Positions 25,827 to 34,731 of a stretch of 64,000 nucleotides of DNA are shown one piece after another (position 1 is the stretch's first letter; each line of letters begins with the position of its first letter). Under the pieces are notes generated by a model. It worked only from the letters and a program-made list of their open reading frames with translations. It ran no database searches and had not been told where the DNA came from. The stretch comes from an uncultured Clostridium sp. (GTDB lineage: Bacteria; Bacillota; Clostridia; Lachnospirales; Lachnospiraceae): positions 62,001 through 126,000 of the forward strand of contig CABVBU010000001.1 in assembly GCA_902496665.1 (NCBI GenBank). Reading direction: 5' to 3'. Made by a program: the position numbers and the translations under genes.

Positions 25827-26339
25827 ATGGATTTCGAAAAATTATGCGCAGAAAGATATTCTCTTAGAAAATATGCAGATCGCCCGGTGGAAGCAGAAAA
25901 GCTGGAAAAAGTGTTGGAGGCAGGTCACAATGCACCGACTGCCCACAATCTCCAGCCGCAGCGCATTCTTGTGATGCAGAGCAGAGAGGCATTAGAGAAG
26001 GCAGAGGAGTGCACCGCATGCAAGTTCCATGCACCGGTGATCCTCGTTGTCGCATATGATCCGGTGAAGGCCTGGAACCGCGAGGGAGATATGAAGAACC
26101 ATGGCGAGATCGACGCAACGATCGCGGCGACACAGATGATGCTTCAGGCGGCAGATCTCGGTCTCGGAACCTGCTATGTCGGCATGTTCAGCCAGGAGAA
26201 GCTTCATGAGCTGTTCCCGGAGATGAAGGGACTTGTCGCGACAGCGATGCTGCCGCTCGGATATCCGGCAGAGACTGCGCATCCGTCAAGACTTCATGGT
26301 GACAGAATGCCGCTTGATGAGATGGTGGTCCGGCTGTAA
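25827..26339 (+). CDS. Nitroreductase family protein
   Basis: 170 residues. The FMN-binding pattern is ERYSLRKYADRPV near the N-terminus, GHNAPTAHNLQPQRILV in the middle and GLGTCYVGMFS with LPLGYPAE near the end. It is a short nitroreductase of the type common in anaerobes, and may work as a dimer reducing enones, nitro compounds or flavins. AGGAGG is 7 bases before the ATG. It has its own strong promoter and a structured leader and is followed by a terminator, so it is a single-gene unit. The sequence is clearly different from the paralogue at 5876. Confidence 0.88.
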   Translation: MDFEKLCAERYSLRKYADRPVEAEKLEKVLEAGHNAPTAHNLQPQRILVMQSREALEKAEECTACKFHAPVILVVAYDPVKAWNREGDMKNHGEIDATIAATQMMLQAADLGLGTCYVGMFSQEKLHELFPEMKGLVATAMLPLGYPAETAHPSRLHGDRMPLDEMVVRL

Positions 26340-26387
26340 GATCCGATCAATGGGATAGGAGAATTTTAAAAGTACAGGAACAGAGAT

Positions 26388-26430
26388 AGACCTGCCAGAA
26401 TGGAAGAAAACGTCGGCAGGTCTGTTTTTT
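26388..26430 (+). terminator. Intrinsic terminator after the nitroreductase gene
   Basis: AGACCTGCC (26388-26396) pairs with GGCAGGTCT (26415-26423), followed by GTTTTTT. Confidence 0.85.
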
Positions 26431-26463
26431 ATCTGCAATGTGCGCGGAGTAAACACTTTTGTT

Positions 26464-26598
26464 CGTATAAAAAATACGCAAAATCATATTTTTGTGGTAA
26501 ACTAGCAGGCAGGAGGCAGCCTGACGCGACCGCCTCTGTCACTTAGAATCTGGTATGGACCATGACTGGTTCGAGAGATCATGCCATAAGAGCGTGAC
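26464..26598 (+). promoter_or_regulatory. Promoter, palindrome and hairpin leader of the M20 peptidase gene
   Basis: CGTAT-AAAAA-ATACG (26464-26478) is a palindrome just upstream of an extended -10, TGGTAAACT (26495-26503). The leader holds a nested hairpin: GTCAC (26538-26542) with GTGAC (26594-26598), TGGTATG (26551-26557) with CATGCCA (26580-26586), and ACCA with TGGT (26559-26570). It could be a regulatory RNA or a site for a protein. Confidence 0.4.
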
Positions 26599-26652
26599 GG
26601 AAGAGTCCATGGATGATGTCTGTAAGATATTCAGAAAACGGAGGAATGACAG

Positions 26653-27903
26653 ATGGAATATAAGGTTTCCGAGAAAGTTCAGAAGAAATTTGACACACTG
26701 ACAAAGGATGCAAAGGTTCAGAAAGCCCTTCAGTTCATGGAAGATGACCAGAACGAGGTCATCGACAGACAGATCGAGCTGACTCTGATTCCGTCCCCGA
26801 CAAACCATGAGCAGAAGAAGGCAGCGAGACTTCTTGAAATGTTTAAGGAGGAAGGTCTTACAGACTGCCATATCGACGAGTACGGTAACTGCGTCGGCAT
26901 CCGAAAAGGTACCGGCGGCGGAAAGACGGTTCTTGTAGAGGGTCATATGGACACGGTATTCCCGCTTGATACAAAGCTTGAGATCGTCCGCGAGGACGGC
27001 TTTATCAAATGCCCGGGAATCGTGGACGATACGAGAGGATGTGCGACCGTCCTGTCTACGATCCGCGCTTTAAACGCGGCAGGAATCGAGACAAAGGGCG
27101 ATATTCAGTTTGTCGGAACCGTTCAGGAGGAAGGAACCGGCGCGTTAAAAGGAATGCAGTATTATGTAAACCATCATCCGGAGCTGGATGCCAGCATTTC
27201 CGTTGACGGCCCGGGATTTCAGGAGATCACCTATGAGGCGACCGGAATCCAGACATACGAGATCAACTTCCACGGCATCGGCGGACATGCCTGCGGTGCT
27301 TTCGCGAAAGTAGCGAACCCGATCCATGCGGCAGGCCGTGCCATTGCGAAGATCGCTGAGATCCAGGTTCCAAAGGAGCCGATGACCACATTTGCGGTGA
27401 CTACCATGCAGGCAGGAAGCTTCGAGGCTGTCCATGCCATCGTTCCGGTGGCTCAGATCCGTTTCAATTTCCGCTCCAACTCCCAGGAAGAGCTTGAGAA
27501 GCTCCGCAAGAAGATCTTTGATGCCATCGATGAGGCATGCAAAGAGGAGACAGAGCGCTGGGGTATGGACACCATTACATACGATGTAAAGCATATCTGT
27601 GATGTAAACGCAGGCCATCAGGATCCGCACGCGCCGATCGTAGAGGGCGCTATGGCGGCGGCAGAATACCTCGGATGCGAGGAGCCAAAGCTTGGAAACG
27701 GTGGTTCCACAAACTGCAACCGTGCTCTCGAAGCAGGACTCCCGGCAGTGTGCCTCGGCATGGGCGCGGATTATGATATCCACGCGCATATGCTTTCCGA
27801 GCAGTTTAAGGTCGAGGGCGCTTATAAGGGCTGCCAGCAGACATTGCTGCTTGCGCTGCTCTGCGCGGGCATGGATGATGTGGAGAGCATTATCGAGAAA
27901 TAG
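26653..27903 (+). CDS. M20 family peptidase (peptidase T / YgeY-like)
   Basis: 416 residues. Zinc site motifs are VEGHMDTVF, CPGIVDDTRGCAT, VQEEGTGALKG and a late IHAHMLSE, with the dimerisation domain between about 195 and 310 (HGIGGHACGAFAK). This resembles PepT and YgeY-type hydrolases. It has no signal peptide and should act on small peptides or N-acyl amino acids in the cytoplasm. A short distance upstream is a palindrome with a structured leader, which suggests regulation by nutrient supply. A terminator ends this single-gene unit. The family relation to the M20 enzyme at 6565 is distant. Confidence 0.88.
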   Translation: MEYKVSEKVQKKFDTLTKDAKVQKALQFMEDDQNEVIDRQIELTLIPSPTNHEQKKAARLLEMFKEEGLTDCHIDEYGNCVGIRKGTGGGKTVLVEGHMDTVFPLDTKLEIVREDGFIKCPGIVDDTRGCATVLSTIRALNAAGIETKGDIQFVGTVQEEGTGALKGMQYYVNHHPELDASISVDGPGFQEITYEATGIQTYEINFHGIGGHACGAFAKVANPIHAAGRAIAKIAEIQVPKEPMTTFAVTTMQAGSFEAVHAIVPVAQIRFNFRSNSQEELEKLRKKIFDAIDEACKEETERWGMDTITYDVKHICDVNAGHQDPHAPIVEGAMAAAEYLGCEEPKLGNGGSTNCNRALEAGLPAVCLGMGADYDIHAHMLSEQFKVEGAYKGCQQTLLLALLCAGMDDVESIIEK

Positions 27904-27930
27904 CAGGATAAAAATGAAAGCTTAGCATGA

Positions 27931-27976
27931 AAACGGCACAGACTTGTCAGGCAAATGGCGGGTGTGTGTCGTTTTT
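27931..27976 (+). terminator. Intrinsic terminator after the M20 peptidase gene
   Basis: AAACGGCACA (27931-27940) pairs with TGTGTCGTTT (27965-27974, one G-U), followed by TT. Confidence 0.75.
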
Positions 27977-27992
27977 GGTTTGAATAATCACC

Positions 27993-28021
27993 TTGACACT
28001 ATGTAGTGCGTTGGATAAAAT
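27993..28021 (+). promoter_or_regulatory. Strong promoter of the L,D-transpeptidase gene
   Basis: TTGACA (27993-27998), 17 bases, TAAAAT (28016-28021). Start near 28028, about 170 bases before the coding region. Confidence 0.8.
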
Positions 28022-28030
28022 AGAGAATGA

Positions 28031-28173
28031 CAGTTGGATTGTGCCGATTTGCAGTCGAAAGCGTGTTGCAAGCTTGCTTGCATAAACGCTTTTGAATGAA
28101 AAGCGGTATAAGGGCAACGCCCGAAGCTTCTTGGGCGCCGGAGGCGAACAAGAAGAGAGCAATCCGGTAACTG
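28031..28173 (+). ncRNA. Closed multi-hairpin leader of the L,D-transpeptidase gene
   Basis: CAGTT (28031-28035) and GGATTG (28036-28041) pair with AACTG (28169-28173) and CAATCC (28160-28165), closing a 143-base domain that starts right after the predicted transcript start. Inside are AAAGCGT...ACGCTTT (28058-28092, followed by T), GGGCAACGCCC (28112-28122) and CTTCTTG...CAAGAAG (28127-28155). It does not carry the ydaO (c-di-AMP) consensus as I know it. Confidence 0.5.
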
Positions 28174-28198
28174 AAAAATAAAAAGGCAGGACAGAATC

Positions 28199-29578
28199 AT
28201 GAAAAAATTAAGAATGCTTCTTCCGACAGGCGCTGTGATCGGCATGCTGGCGGTGGGAACAGCGTTTCCTGCAATGGCAGCGGCAGATAGCGATACGGCA
28301 AAATTTGTACGCGGCACAACGATCAATGCGGTGGATGTTTCCAAGCAGACAGCACAGCAGGCGAAAGGCTATCTTGAAGGCTACTTCAACGAACACTACG
28401 AGATTAAAATACAGGACGCGGACGGAAACCTGGAGACCTTAAAGGGAACCGATGTGGGCTACCACTTAAATGTTACCGGCAGCGTGGATGATATTTTAAA
28501 AGAGCAGAATGAGACCGGAAGAAAGACGGGTCCGGGCTTTGACCAGAGCTACACAGTGACCGTAGAGGCAACTCTCGATGACGGGAAGCTTGCCGCAGCG
28601 CTGGCAAACCTGCACTGCGTGACGGCGGCCACACCGACTTCCAACGCATATATCTCTGCTTACGAGGAAGGAAAACCCTTTACGATCGTTCCGGAAGTTC
28701 AGGGAAACGAACTGGACATGGACAAGCTGACAGCGGCTGTTAAATCAGCGCTTCTCAGCCAGACAAAACAGATCAGGCTGGTGGACCGGGACTGCTATAA
28801 AAAGGTAACCGTGAAATCTGATGACGCGAACCTGGTACAGCTCTGCACAACATTAAACGCATACAAGGATATCCAGATTACATATGTGTTTGGATCCAGC
28901 AGGGAGACCCTGGGTGGTCTGGAACTGGCAAAATGGGTGACCGGGACGAACGGCACCGAGATCCAGGTAGACCGTGACAAGGCAGCAGCATATGTGAAGT
29001 CTTTAGCGGATAAGTATGACACTTACGGAAACCATAAGTATAAGACGACATCTGGCCGGGATGTTGTTGTATACGGAAAATATGGCTGGAAGATCAACCA
29101 GACAGCCGAGACAAACGCCCTTGTGGAGGCAGTAAAAGCGTGCAAGACAACGGAGCGCGAGCCGATCTACGAGAGCCGCGGCGCAACCCACGACGGTTAT
29201 GATTTCGGACAGACTTATATCGAGGTGGATCTTGCCACACAGCATCTTTACTTCTATAAAGATGGAAAAGTGATCATCGACAGCCCGTTCGTATCCGGAA
29301 ACGTGTCAAAGAACTATACGACACCTCCGGGACTCTTTGAGCTGTATTACAAACAGAAAGACCGTGTATTAAAGGGAGAAGACTATGCAACTCCTGTAAA
29401 ATACTGGATGCCGTTCAACGGCGGAATCGGACTTCATGATGCGGACTGGAGAAGTAAGTTTGGCGGCACGATCTACCAGACGAACGGTTCCCACGGATGC
29501 ATCAACCTGCCGCCGAAGGTAGCAGCACAGGTGTATGAGAACGCGTATAAGGGAATTCCGATCATCTGCTGCAACTAA
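28199..29578 (+). CDS. L,D-transpeptidase (YkuD domain) with N-terminal wall-binding domain
   Basis: 459 residues. A signal peptide (KKLRMLLPTGAVIGMLAVG, cleavage after AMAAA) sends it outside. Residues 40-300 hold two peptidoglycan-binding type 4 repeats (GYHLNVTGSVDDILKEQN is one). The YkuD domain starts at about 335 (YIEVDLATQHLYFYKDGKV) and ends with SHGCINLP, which contains the catalytic Cys and its His. It should form 3-3 cross-links in peptidoglycan. The gene has a strong promoter and a folded leader of about 170 bases. It is followed by the SseB-like gene after 154 bases. Confidence 0.92.
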   Translation: MKKLRMLLPTGAVIGMLAVGTAFPAMAAADSDTAKFVRGTTINAVDVSKQTAQQAKGYLEGYFNEHYEIKIQDADGNLETLKGTDVGYHLNVTGSVDDILKEQNETGRKTGPGFDQSYTVTVEATLDDGKLAAALANLHCVTAATPTSNAYISAYEEGKPFTIVPEVQGNELDMDKLTAAVKSALLSQTKQIRLVDRDCYKKVTVKSDDANLVQLCTTLNAYKDIQITYVFGSSRETLGGLELAKWVTGTNGTEIQVDRDKAAAYVKSLADKYDTYGNHKYKTTSGRDVVVYGKYGWKINQTAETNALVEAVKACKTTEREPIYESRGATHDGYDFGQTYIEVDLATQHLYFYKDGKVIIDSPFVSGNVSKNYTTPPGLFELYYKQKDRVLKGEDYATPVKYWMPFNGGIGLHDADWRSKFGGTIYQTNGSHGCINLPPKVAAQVYENAYKGIPIICCN

Positions 29579-29731
29579 AGCGGGGACGGATCTCAAAAAG
29601 AATGAAAAGTAACTGTTCAGTATGGCTGCGCATTTACGAAAAATAATTATGGAAAGAATATTCATCAGAAGGACATATGCACCGGAAAAGGTGATAAAAG
29701 CCGCAGCATGAATACCGAAAGGGAAAGAAAA

Positions 29732-30607
29732 ATGGATAAACAGCAGGTTTTAAATCAGTTAAGAAACGCAAAGGAGATCTATGTGCTCATGTCTCTGTGC
29801 ACAAAAATGCCGTATGTGGTATGTGACAAAGAGACATTCGATGACGAGGTTATGATCTACTTTAACGAGGAAGATATCAGACGCGAAGGCAAGCGCCTTA
29901 TCGAGGAGAAGATCCCGGTACAGATTGCGAAGGTGGACGCGAACCAGATGCTTCACTTCTACGGAAATCTCTACACCATGGGTGTAAACTGCCTGATGGT
30001 CGATCAGTATATGGAGAGCGAATGCCGGATCCAGCTTCCGGAGCTTGTAAGCCGCCCGGGTCAGAATAAGCCGGACGCGCCGGAAGACGAGAAGAAGACA
30101 TGGATCGAGAACCCGAGTCTTCACCTGACAGCCCTGTACTTCATGCAGGAGCTCCGCAAACAGAAATATGAGACTATGCCGGATGAGTTAAAGGAGATGC
30201 AGGAGGAGATCCTTGCAGACTTTACCCGCGGAACATACATCACCGCATTCCAGGAAGGCGCGGGCGTTCCGTTATTAAAACAGAAAAACGGCGATGCGTA
30301 CCAGCCGATCTTCACCGATATTATCGAGTTCGGCAAATTCAACGCGAAGAACCAGTTCAAGGCAATCGCGGTAACCGCAGATAAGATCCCGAGCATCCTC
30401 GTAAAAGAGGCAAAGGGAGTGGTTGTAAACCCATTTGGCGTTAATCTCCAGATGCCGATCACAAAGCGTACCGTTCCGAACCCGGAAGCTGCTGCACATG
30501 CGGATGCCCAGGCGGCAGTTCAGGCAACTCAGGTCGAGGTCAACGCGACTCATGAGAGAGCAGGCGCTGAGGAAGAGAACGGAGCCGGGAATAAGACTGA
30601 GAATTAA
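29732..30607 (+). CDS. SseB-domain protein
   Basis: 291 residues. Residues about 140-250 match the SseB family (GTYITAFQEGAGVPLLKQKNGDAYQPIFTDIIEF), and an earlier section (20-100) looks like a second divergent copy (EIYVLMSLCTKMPYVVCDKETFDDEVMIYF). SseB domains are found in proteins of unclear function in many bacteria. The C-terminus (about 255-291) is low-complexity, rich in Ala, Gln and Glu. An in-frame ATG at 29708 is possible, but AAAGGGAAAG fits 29732. No signal peptide is seen. A hairpin terminator lies directly after the stop at 30620. Confidence 0.8.
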   Translation: MDKQQVLNQLRNAKEIYVLMSLCTKMPYVVCDKETFDDEVMIYFNEEDIRREGKRLIEEKIPVQIAKVDANQMLHFYGNLYTMGVNCLMVDQYMESECRIQLPELVSRPGQNKPDAPEDEKKTWIENPSLHLTALYFMQELRKQKYETMPDELKEMQEEILADFTRGTYITAFQEGAGVPLLKQKNGDAYQPIFTDIIEFGKFNAKNQFKAIAVTADKIPSILVKEAKGVVVNPFGVNLQMPITKRTVPNPEAAAHADAQAAVQATQVEVNATHERAGAEEENGAGNKTEN

Positions 30608-30619
30608 AGAAAAATTATG

Positions 30620-30673
30620 AAACTCCGGCGTGTCCGCATCACGGAAAACAGTGAGCAGGATGCGGCGGAGTTT
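30620..30673 (+). terminator. Hairpin terminator after the SseB gene
   Basis: AAACTCC (30620-30626) pairs with GGAGTTT (30667-30673) and CCGCATC (30634-30640) with GATGCGG (30659-30665). It covers DNA that a longer reading frame would place in the next gene, which argues for the later start at 30734. Confidence 0.7.
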
Positions 30674-30733
30674 GTAATACTTCCCGGTCTCAGGGAGCAG
30701 ACCCGCAGACGTGGGATAAGGAGGTTGACAGCT

Positions 30734-32878
30734 TTGGAGAGTGACAGAAGGAAGATCGAAGAAACATATTTAAAGGCAGTGGATATCGGATATTCCTACC
30801 GTCTCGCAAAGAAGATGGAGGAATTTAAGAGCAATCCGGTCCTTGGCTACCGCACAGCGGGATCGAAGGCGGAATTTGATACAGGGGAATTCCTGAAGGC
30901 GGAGATGGAGCGGATCGGGCTCTCTGATATCCATAAAGATGAGCTCTGTCTGGATTCCTGGGAGTTTGAGAAGGCGGTCATGCGGTTTACGGACCGAGAC
31001 GGAGAAAAACATGAAATCCAGCTCGGCGCTTATCAGACGGAGTTTGTGACGGATGGATGGAAAGAGTATCCACTTGTCTACGCCGGACGCGGAAAGGAAG
31101 CGGACTATGACGGCGTGGATGTGACGGGCTGTCTCGTGATGGTGGATATCAACCAGAGAGACGAGTGGTGGATCAATTATCCGGTGTACCAGGCCCATTT
31201 AAAGGGCGCTGCTGCGGTGATCGCGGTGCAGGACAACGGCTACGCGGAGATTGACAGCGAGGCATTAAATGCCCAGGATATCGCGGGACCGAAGGACGCA
31301 CCGGCCTTTTCCATGTCGAAAAAGGATGCGGAGATCCTGAAAGCGGCATTGAAGGAAACTCCGCGGATCACAGTCCAGTTTGACGCAAAGTCTGTCGTGA
31401 AGGAAAATATGCCGGCATACAATATCTGGGGTACGATTCCTGGAAAGTCGGAGGACATGATCCTGCTCAGCGGCCACTATGACTCCTATTTTGACGGGTT
31501 CCAGGATGACAACTGCGCGATCGCGCTGATGTTTGGAATTGCCAGGACGCTTCTGGAGATCGGGTATAAGCCGGAGAAGACCATCGTTTTCTGCTGTATG
31601 GCGGCGGAGGAATGGGGGATCGAGAACTCCAAGTATGACTGGTCTACCGGTGCATGGCAGCAGGTATTTAAGCTCCGGCCGGAATGGCAGGGAAAGGTCA
31701 TCGCGGACCTGAATTTCGAGCTTCCGGCCTACGCCCACAATCCGTGGGACGCGATCCGATCCACCTATGAATATGAGGATTTCCTGACGGAGTTTGTGAA
31801 AGAGTTTCCGGTGGACGCGAAGAAGGTCTACCCGGAAGGTCTCAGGGTCCAGTGCCCGATCGAGACGTGGTCGGATGATTTCTCCGTTGCGATCTCAGGA
31901 ATTCCGTCCATGGTGAATGAATTCAGCAGCGCGGAGTTTATGGAGACCCATTATCACTCCCAGTTTGACAACGACGAGTATTACAACGCGGATGTGTTCC
32001 GGTTCCACCATGAGCTGTATGGCCTTCTTGTCATGGCATTCGACCGGGTGAAAGTTGCGCCGGTAAATGTTGGAAGAACGCTCCAGGCGCTCCAGGAGAG
32101 CGTCAGACCGGTTACGGGACGGGAGGACGAGAAGAGTATCCGGGTTCTGCTGGAGCGGACGGCTGAGGCGAAGAAGATCGCGGATGAGGTGTACCGGAAG
32201 GTAAAAGAAATTAATGGTGTGAAGAATGCCGATGCTGGATGCTGTATACATAAAGATGGTCAAGAATCTCATACAGGTGAAAAATCCGAGACCGATGAGG
32301 TGGATGCAGCAGAAAGTGCGACTACTCAACGTGGCGAAAATGCAGCGGATACAGAAGTGAATGATAGAAACGCTGCGCTCCAGAAACAGCTCCTTTACTT
32401 ATTCCGCAAATGCCAGGACTATTTCGTCCGCCTGAACTGGCACGATGAGGTCCTGTTCCCCCACGAGGCCGCCCAGAGCAATCTGCGCCATATCTGCGAC
32501 GCGGTCCGAAGTCTGGAGAACAGGGATGTGCAGGGGGCCCTGGATGCCCTGTACCTGGTGGACAACAACCAGTACGCGTTCCAGTTCGATGATGAAGTGT
32601 ACCACTACTTTACGGAATATGTCCTGAATCAGGACAGCGACCGGTTACAGTGGGGTGCCGGACGGATCGTCCACCATGTGGATCTCTCGAAGGAGGTCAA
32701 GAGCCTCAAAAAGAAGATCGCGGAAGGCGGACATGACGTGTCGGAGGAACTTGCCGCCCTCAGAAAAATGGAAGAAGAGCAGCTTGCCTGCTTTGACGAT
32801 GATATACGATATATGACCCAGGCCGTGGATACACTGACGGCGGGGTTAAAAAAAGCGAAAGAGGTGTTGGATTTTTAG
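30734..32878 (+). CDS. M28 family peptidase, large
   Basis: 714 residues from a TTG start. The N-terminal part includes a protease-associated-like insert (about 70-240). The M28 site is complete: LSGHYDSYF, QDDNCA, MAAEEWGIENSKYDW (catalytic and metal Glu), an Asp/Glu in DLNFELP and METHYHSQFDN (His). The C-terminus (480-714) is helical. Between about residues 497 and 545 there is a Glu/Asp/Thr-rich linker of AT-richer codons. The TTG is chosen because AAGGAGG lies 9 bases before it, and because the longer frame from 30617 runs over a terminator hairpin. It has no signal peptide. The GNAT gene begins 2 bases after the stop. Confidence 0.88.
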   Translation: MESDRRKIEETYLKAVDIGYSYRLAKKMEEFKSNPVLGYRTAGSKAEFDTGEFLKAEMERIGLSDIHKDELCLDSWEFEKAVMRFTDRDGEKHEIQLGAYQTEFVTDGWKEYPLVYAGRGKEADYDGVDVTGCLVMVDINQRDEWWINYPVYQAHLKGAAAVIAVQDNGYAEIDSEALNAQDIAGPKDAPAFSMSKKDAEILKAALKETPRITVQFDAKSVVKENMPAYNIWGTIPGKSEDMILLSGHYDSYFDGFQDDNCAIALMFGIARTLLEIGYKPEKTIVFCCMAAEEWGIENSKYDWSTGAWQQVFKLRPEWQGKVIADLNFELPAYAHNPWDAIRSTYEYEDFLTEFVKEFPVDAKKVYPEGLRVQCPIETWSDDFSVAISGIPSMVNEFSSAEFMETHYHSQFDNDEYYNADVFRFHHELYGLLVMAFDRVKVAPVNVGRTLQALQESVRPVTGREDEKSIRVLLERTAEAKKIADEVYRKVKEINGVKNADAGCCIHKDGQESHTGEKSETDEVDAAESATTQRGENAADTEVNDRNAALQKQLLYLFRKCQDYFVRLNWHDEVLFPHEAAQSNLRHICDAVRSLENRDVQGALDALYLVDNNQYAFQFDDEVYHYFTEYVLNQDSDRLQWGAGRIVHHVDLSKEVKSLKKKIAEGGHDVSEELAALRKMEEEQLACFDDDIRYMTQAVDTLTAGLKKAKEVLDF

Positions 32879-32880
32879 TT

Positions 32881-33513
32881 ATGGACAGCCAGATATTGTA
32901 CCGGGTACAGAGAGAAGATCTGCCCCGGCTCCAGAAGATGCTGGTAGAATGTTTTGCCAGGGACCCGCTCTATGAGACTCTGATCCCGGATGCCGAGACG
33001 AGAAAACGGCTGATGCCGGAGCTTTTTGAGTGTGATCTGAACGAATTTTATGAGACATGTGAGATCTTTGCGGACAGCCCGGAGTTAAACGGACTGCTGG
33101 TCGTCTCCGATGAGGCGGAGGAGTACGATCCGGTCCGCTTTTACCTGACGGAGGCGTGGGCATCCTTGAAGACAGATGAGTATCTGATCAAGGAGGATAA
33201 GAGCTTAAAGACGCTGTGGAACTTTATCAGGGGACGTGATTACTTAAACTCCCACTGGACCGCCCAGCTCCACCAGGAGAACCGTTTACATATCATCTAT
33301 CTCGCGGTGAGCCCGAATGTGCAGCACCATGGGGTGGCGGAAAAGCTCATGGACGAGGCGATCCGCTATGCGGAAGAGCATCGGATGATGATCTCTCTGG
33401 AGACACATAATGAGAAGAATGTGGCGTTTTATGCGCATTTTGGATTTAAGGTGTTTGGGATCGTTGAGAAGGGGATGGGATTAAAGCAGTATTGTTTAGT
33501 AAGAGAAATTTGA
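32881..33513 (+). CDS. GNAT family N-acetyltransferase
   Basis: 210 residues. The acetyl-CoA binding region is IIYLAVSPNVQHHGVAEKLMDEAIRYA (motif A, with QHHGVA in place of the usual QGRGIG) followed by LETHNEKNVAFYAHFGFKVFG (motif B). The N-terminal 110 residues are more variable, as expected for a substrate-binding part. The gene begins 2 bases after the M28 stop, so it is co-translated. The acceptor is unknown; acetylation of small amines or peptides made by the peptidase would fit but is guesswork. A terminator lies 33 bases after the stop. Confidence 0.88.
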   Translation: MDSQILYRVQREDLPRLQKMLVECFARDPLYETLIPDAETRKRLMPELFECDLNEFYETCEIFADSPELNGLLVVSDEAEEYDPVRFYLTEAWASLKTDEYLIKEDKSLKTLWNFIRGRDYLNSHWTAQLHQENRLHIIYLAVSPNVQHHGVAEKLMDEAIRYAEEHRMMISLETHNEKNVAFYAHFGFKVFGIVEKGMGLKQYCLVREI

Positions 33514-33545
33514 CAATAGAGACTCAACTCAACATTTTGTACATA

Positions 33546-33590
33546 AAACAAGGATCTCAGCGATTGGCAGCCGCTGAGATCCTTGTTTTT
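33546..33590. terminator. Bidirectional terminator
   Basis: AAACAAGGATCTCAGCG (33546-33562) pairs with CGCTGAGATCCTTGTTT (33572-33588), then TT. It lies between the plus-strand GNAT gene and the minus-strand kdgK gene. Confidence 0.9.
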
Positions 33591-33659
33591 ATGGTATATA
33601 TTGAGGAATAAACTTGCCCTTATTGGCAAATGGGGCAACTATATGAAATGCGGGATCAA

Positions 33660-34685
33660 TTATCTCTGAACACGTCCGGATCCGTCGCCGCCAGCTAATT
33701 TCTTAACTTCGTCTACGGAAACCATGTTCATGTCACCTTCGATGGAGTGCTTTAAGCAGGAAGCTGCTACTGCGAACTCGATGATGCTCTGAGCATCCAT
33801 GTCGCTTAAGCAAGCGTAGATCAGTCCGCCGCCGAAGCTGTCGCCGCCGCCTACACGGTCAACGATGTGCATAGCGTACTTCTTGCTGAAGTAGTAGTCC
33901 TTGCCATCGTATAACATAGCGGACCAGTTGTTATCGTTTGCGGAGATGGACTCACGAAGTGTGATAGCAACCTTCTGGAAACCGAAACGGTCAGCAAGCT
34001 GTTTTGCAACGTCCTTGTAACCCTCGTGGTTTACAGCGCCCTTTGTAACGTCTGTGTTGGAAGCTTTGATACCGAATACATCGGAAGCATCCTCTTCGTT
34101 TGCGATGCAGACATCAACATATTTGCAGAGCTCACCCATAACCTCGCCTGCTTTTGCCTTTGTCCAGAGTTTATTTCTGTAGTTTAAGTCGCAGGAAACT
34201 GTGATGCCGAGTTCTTTTGCTTTCTTACATGCCTCAAGGCAGATAGCAGCAACAGTGTCGTTTAATGCCGGTGTGATACCTGTGAAGTGGAACCAGTCAG
34301 CGCCCTCGAAGATCTTAGCCCAGTCGAAATCTTCCGGAGTAGCCTCGGAGATTGCGGAATGTGCACGGTCATAGATAACCTTGGACGGTCTCTGGGAAGC
34401 ACCCTTCTCGAGGAAGTAGATACCTACACGGTCGCCGCCGCGGGTGATAGTGGAAGTATCAACGCCGAATCTTCTTAACTCGTTGACAGCAGCCTGACCG
34501 ATCTCGTGCTTCGGAAGCTTTGTAACGAATGCAGCGTCAAAACCGTAGTTTGCAAGGGAAACAGCTACGTTAGCCTCGCCGCCGCCGTAAGTAGCGCCGA
34601 AGGTATTAGCCTGAACGAAACGATAGTATCCCTCCGGAGCGAGACGGAGCATAATTTCACCAAATGTAATAACTCTCTTGGACAT
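33660..34685 (-). CDS. kdgK: 2-keto-3-deoxygluconate kinase (PfkB family)
   Basis: 341 residues. The ribokinase/PfkB signatures are TYGGGEANVAVSLANYG near residue 33 and VDRVGGGDSFGGGLIYACL near 280, with the catalytic Asp in GGGDSF. The N-terminus ITFGEIMLRLAPEGYYRF is typical of KDG kinases. It would phosphorylate 2-keto-3-deoxygluconate to KDPG, which the aldolase encoded just upstream in the same operon splits to pyruvate and glyceraldehyde 3-phosphate. AAGGAGA lies 5 bases before the ATG. The gap between the two genes (34686-34923) holds a tandem repeat. Confidence 0.92.
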   Translation of the reverse strand: MSKRVITFGEIMLRLAPEGYYRFVQANTFGATYGGGEANVAVSLANYGFDAAFVTKLPKHEIGQAAVNELRRFGVDTSTITRGGDRVGIYFLEKGASQRPSKVIYDRAHSAISEATPEDFDWAKIFEGADWFHFTGITPALNDTVAAICLEACKKAKELGITVSCDLNYRNKLWTKAKAGEVMGELCKYVDVCIANEEDASDVFGIKASNTDVTKGAVNHEGYKDVAKQLADRFGFQKVAITLRESISANDNNWSAMLYDGKDYYFSKKYAMHIVDRVGGGDSFGGGLIYACLSDMDAQSIIEFAVAASCLKHSIEGDMNMVSVDEVKKLAGGDGSGRVQR

Positions 34686-34731
34686 GAGGATTCTCCTTAA
34701 TATTTAAATTTATAATCGTGAACAACGTAAT

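Noticed and set aside
28031..28173. c-di-AMP (ydaO) riboswitch before the L,D-transpeptidase gene
   Set aside because: The expected conserved blocks, such as the GGGGTGAA-type segment, are absent; only the context matches.
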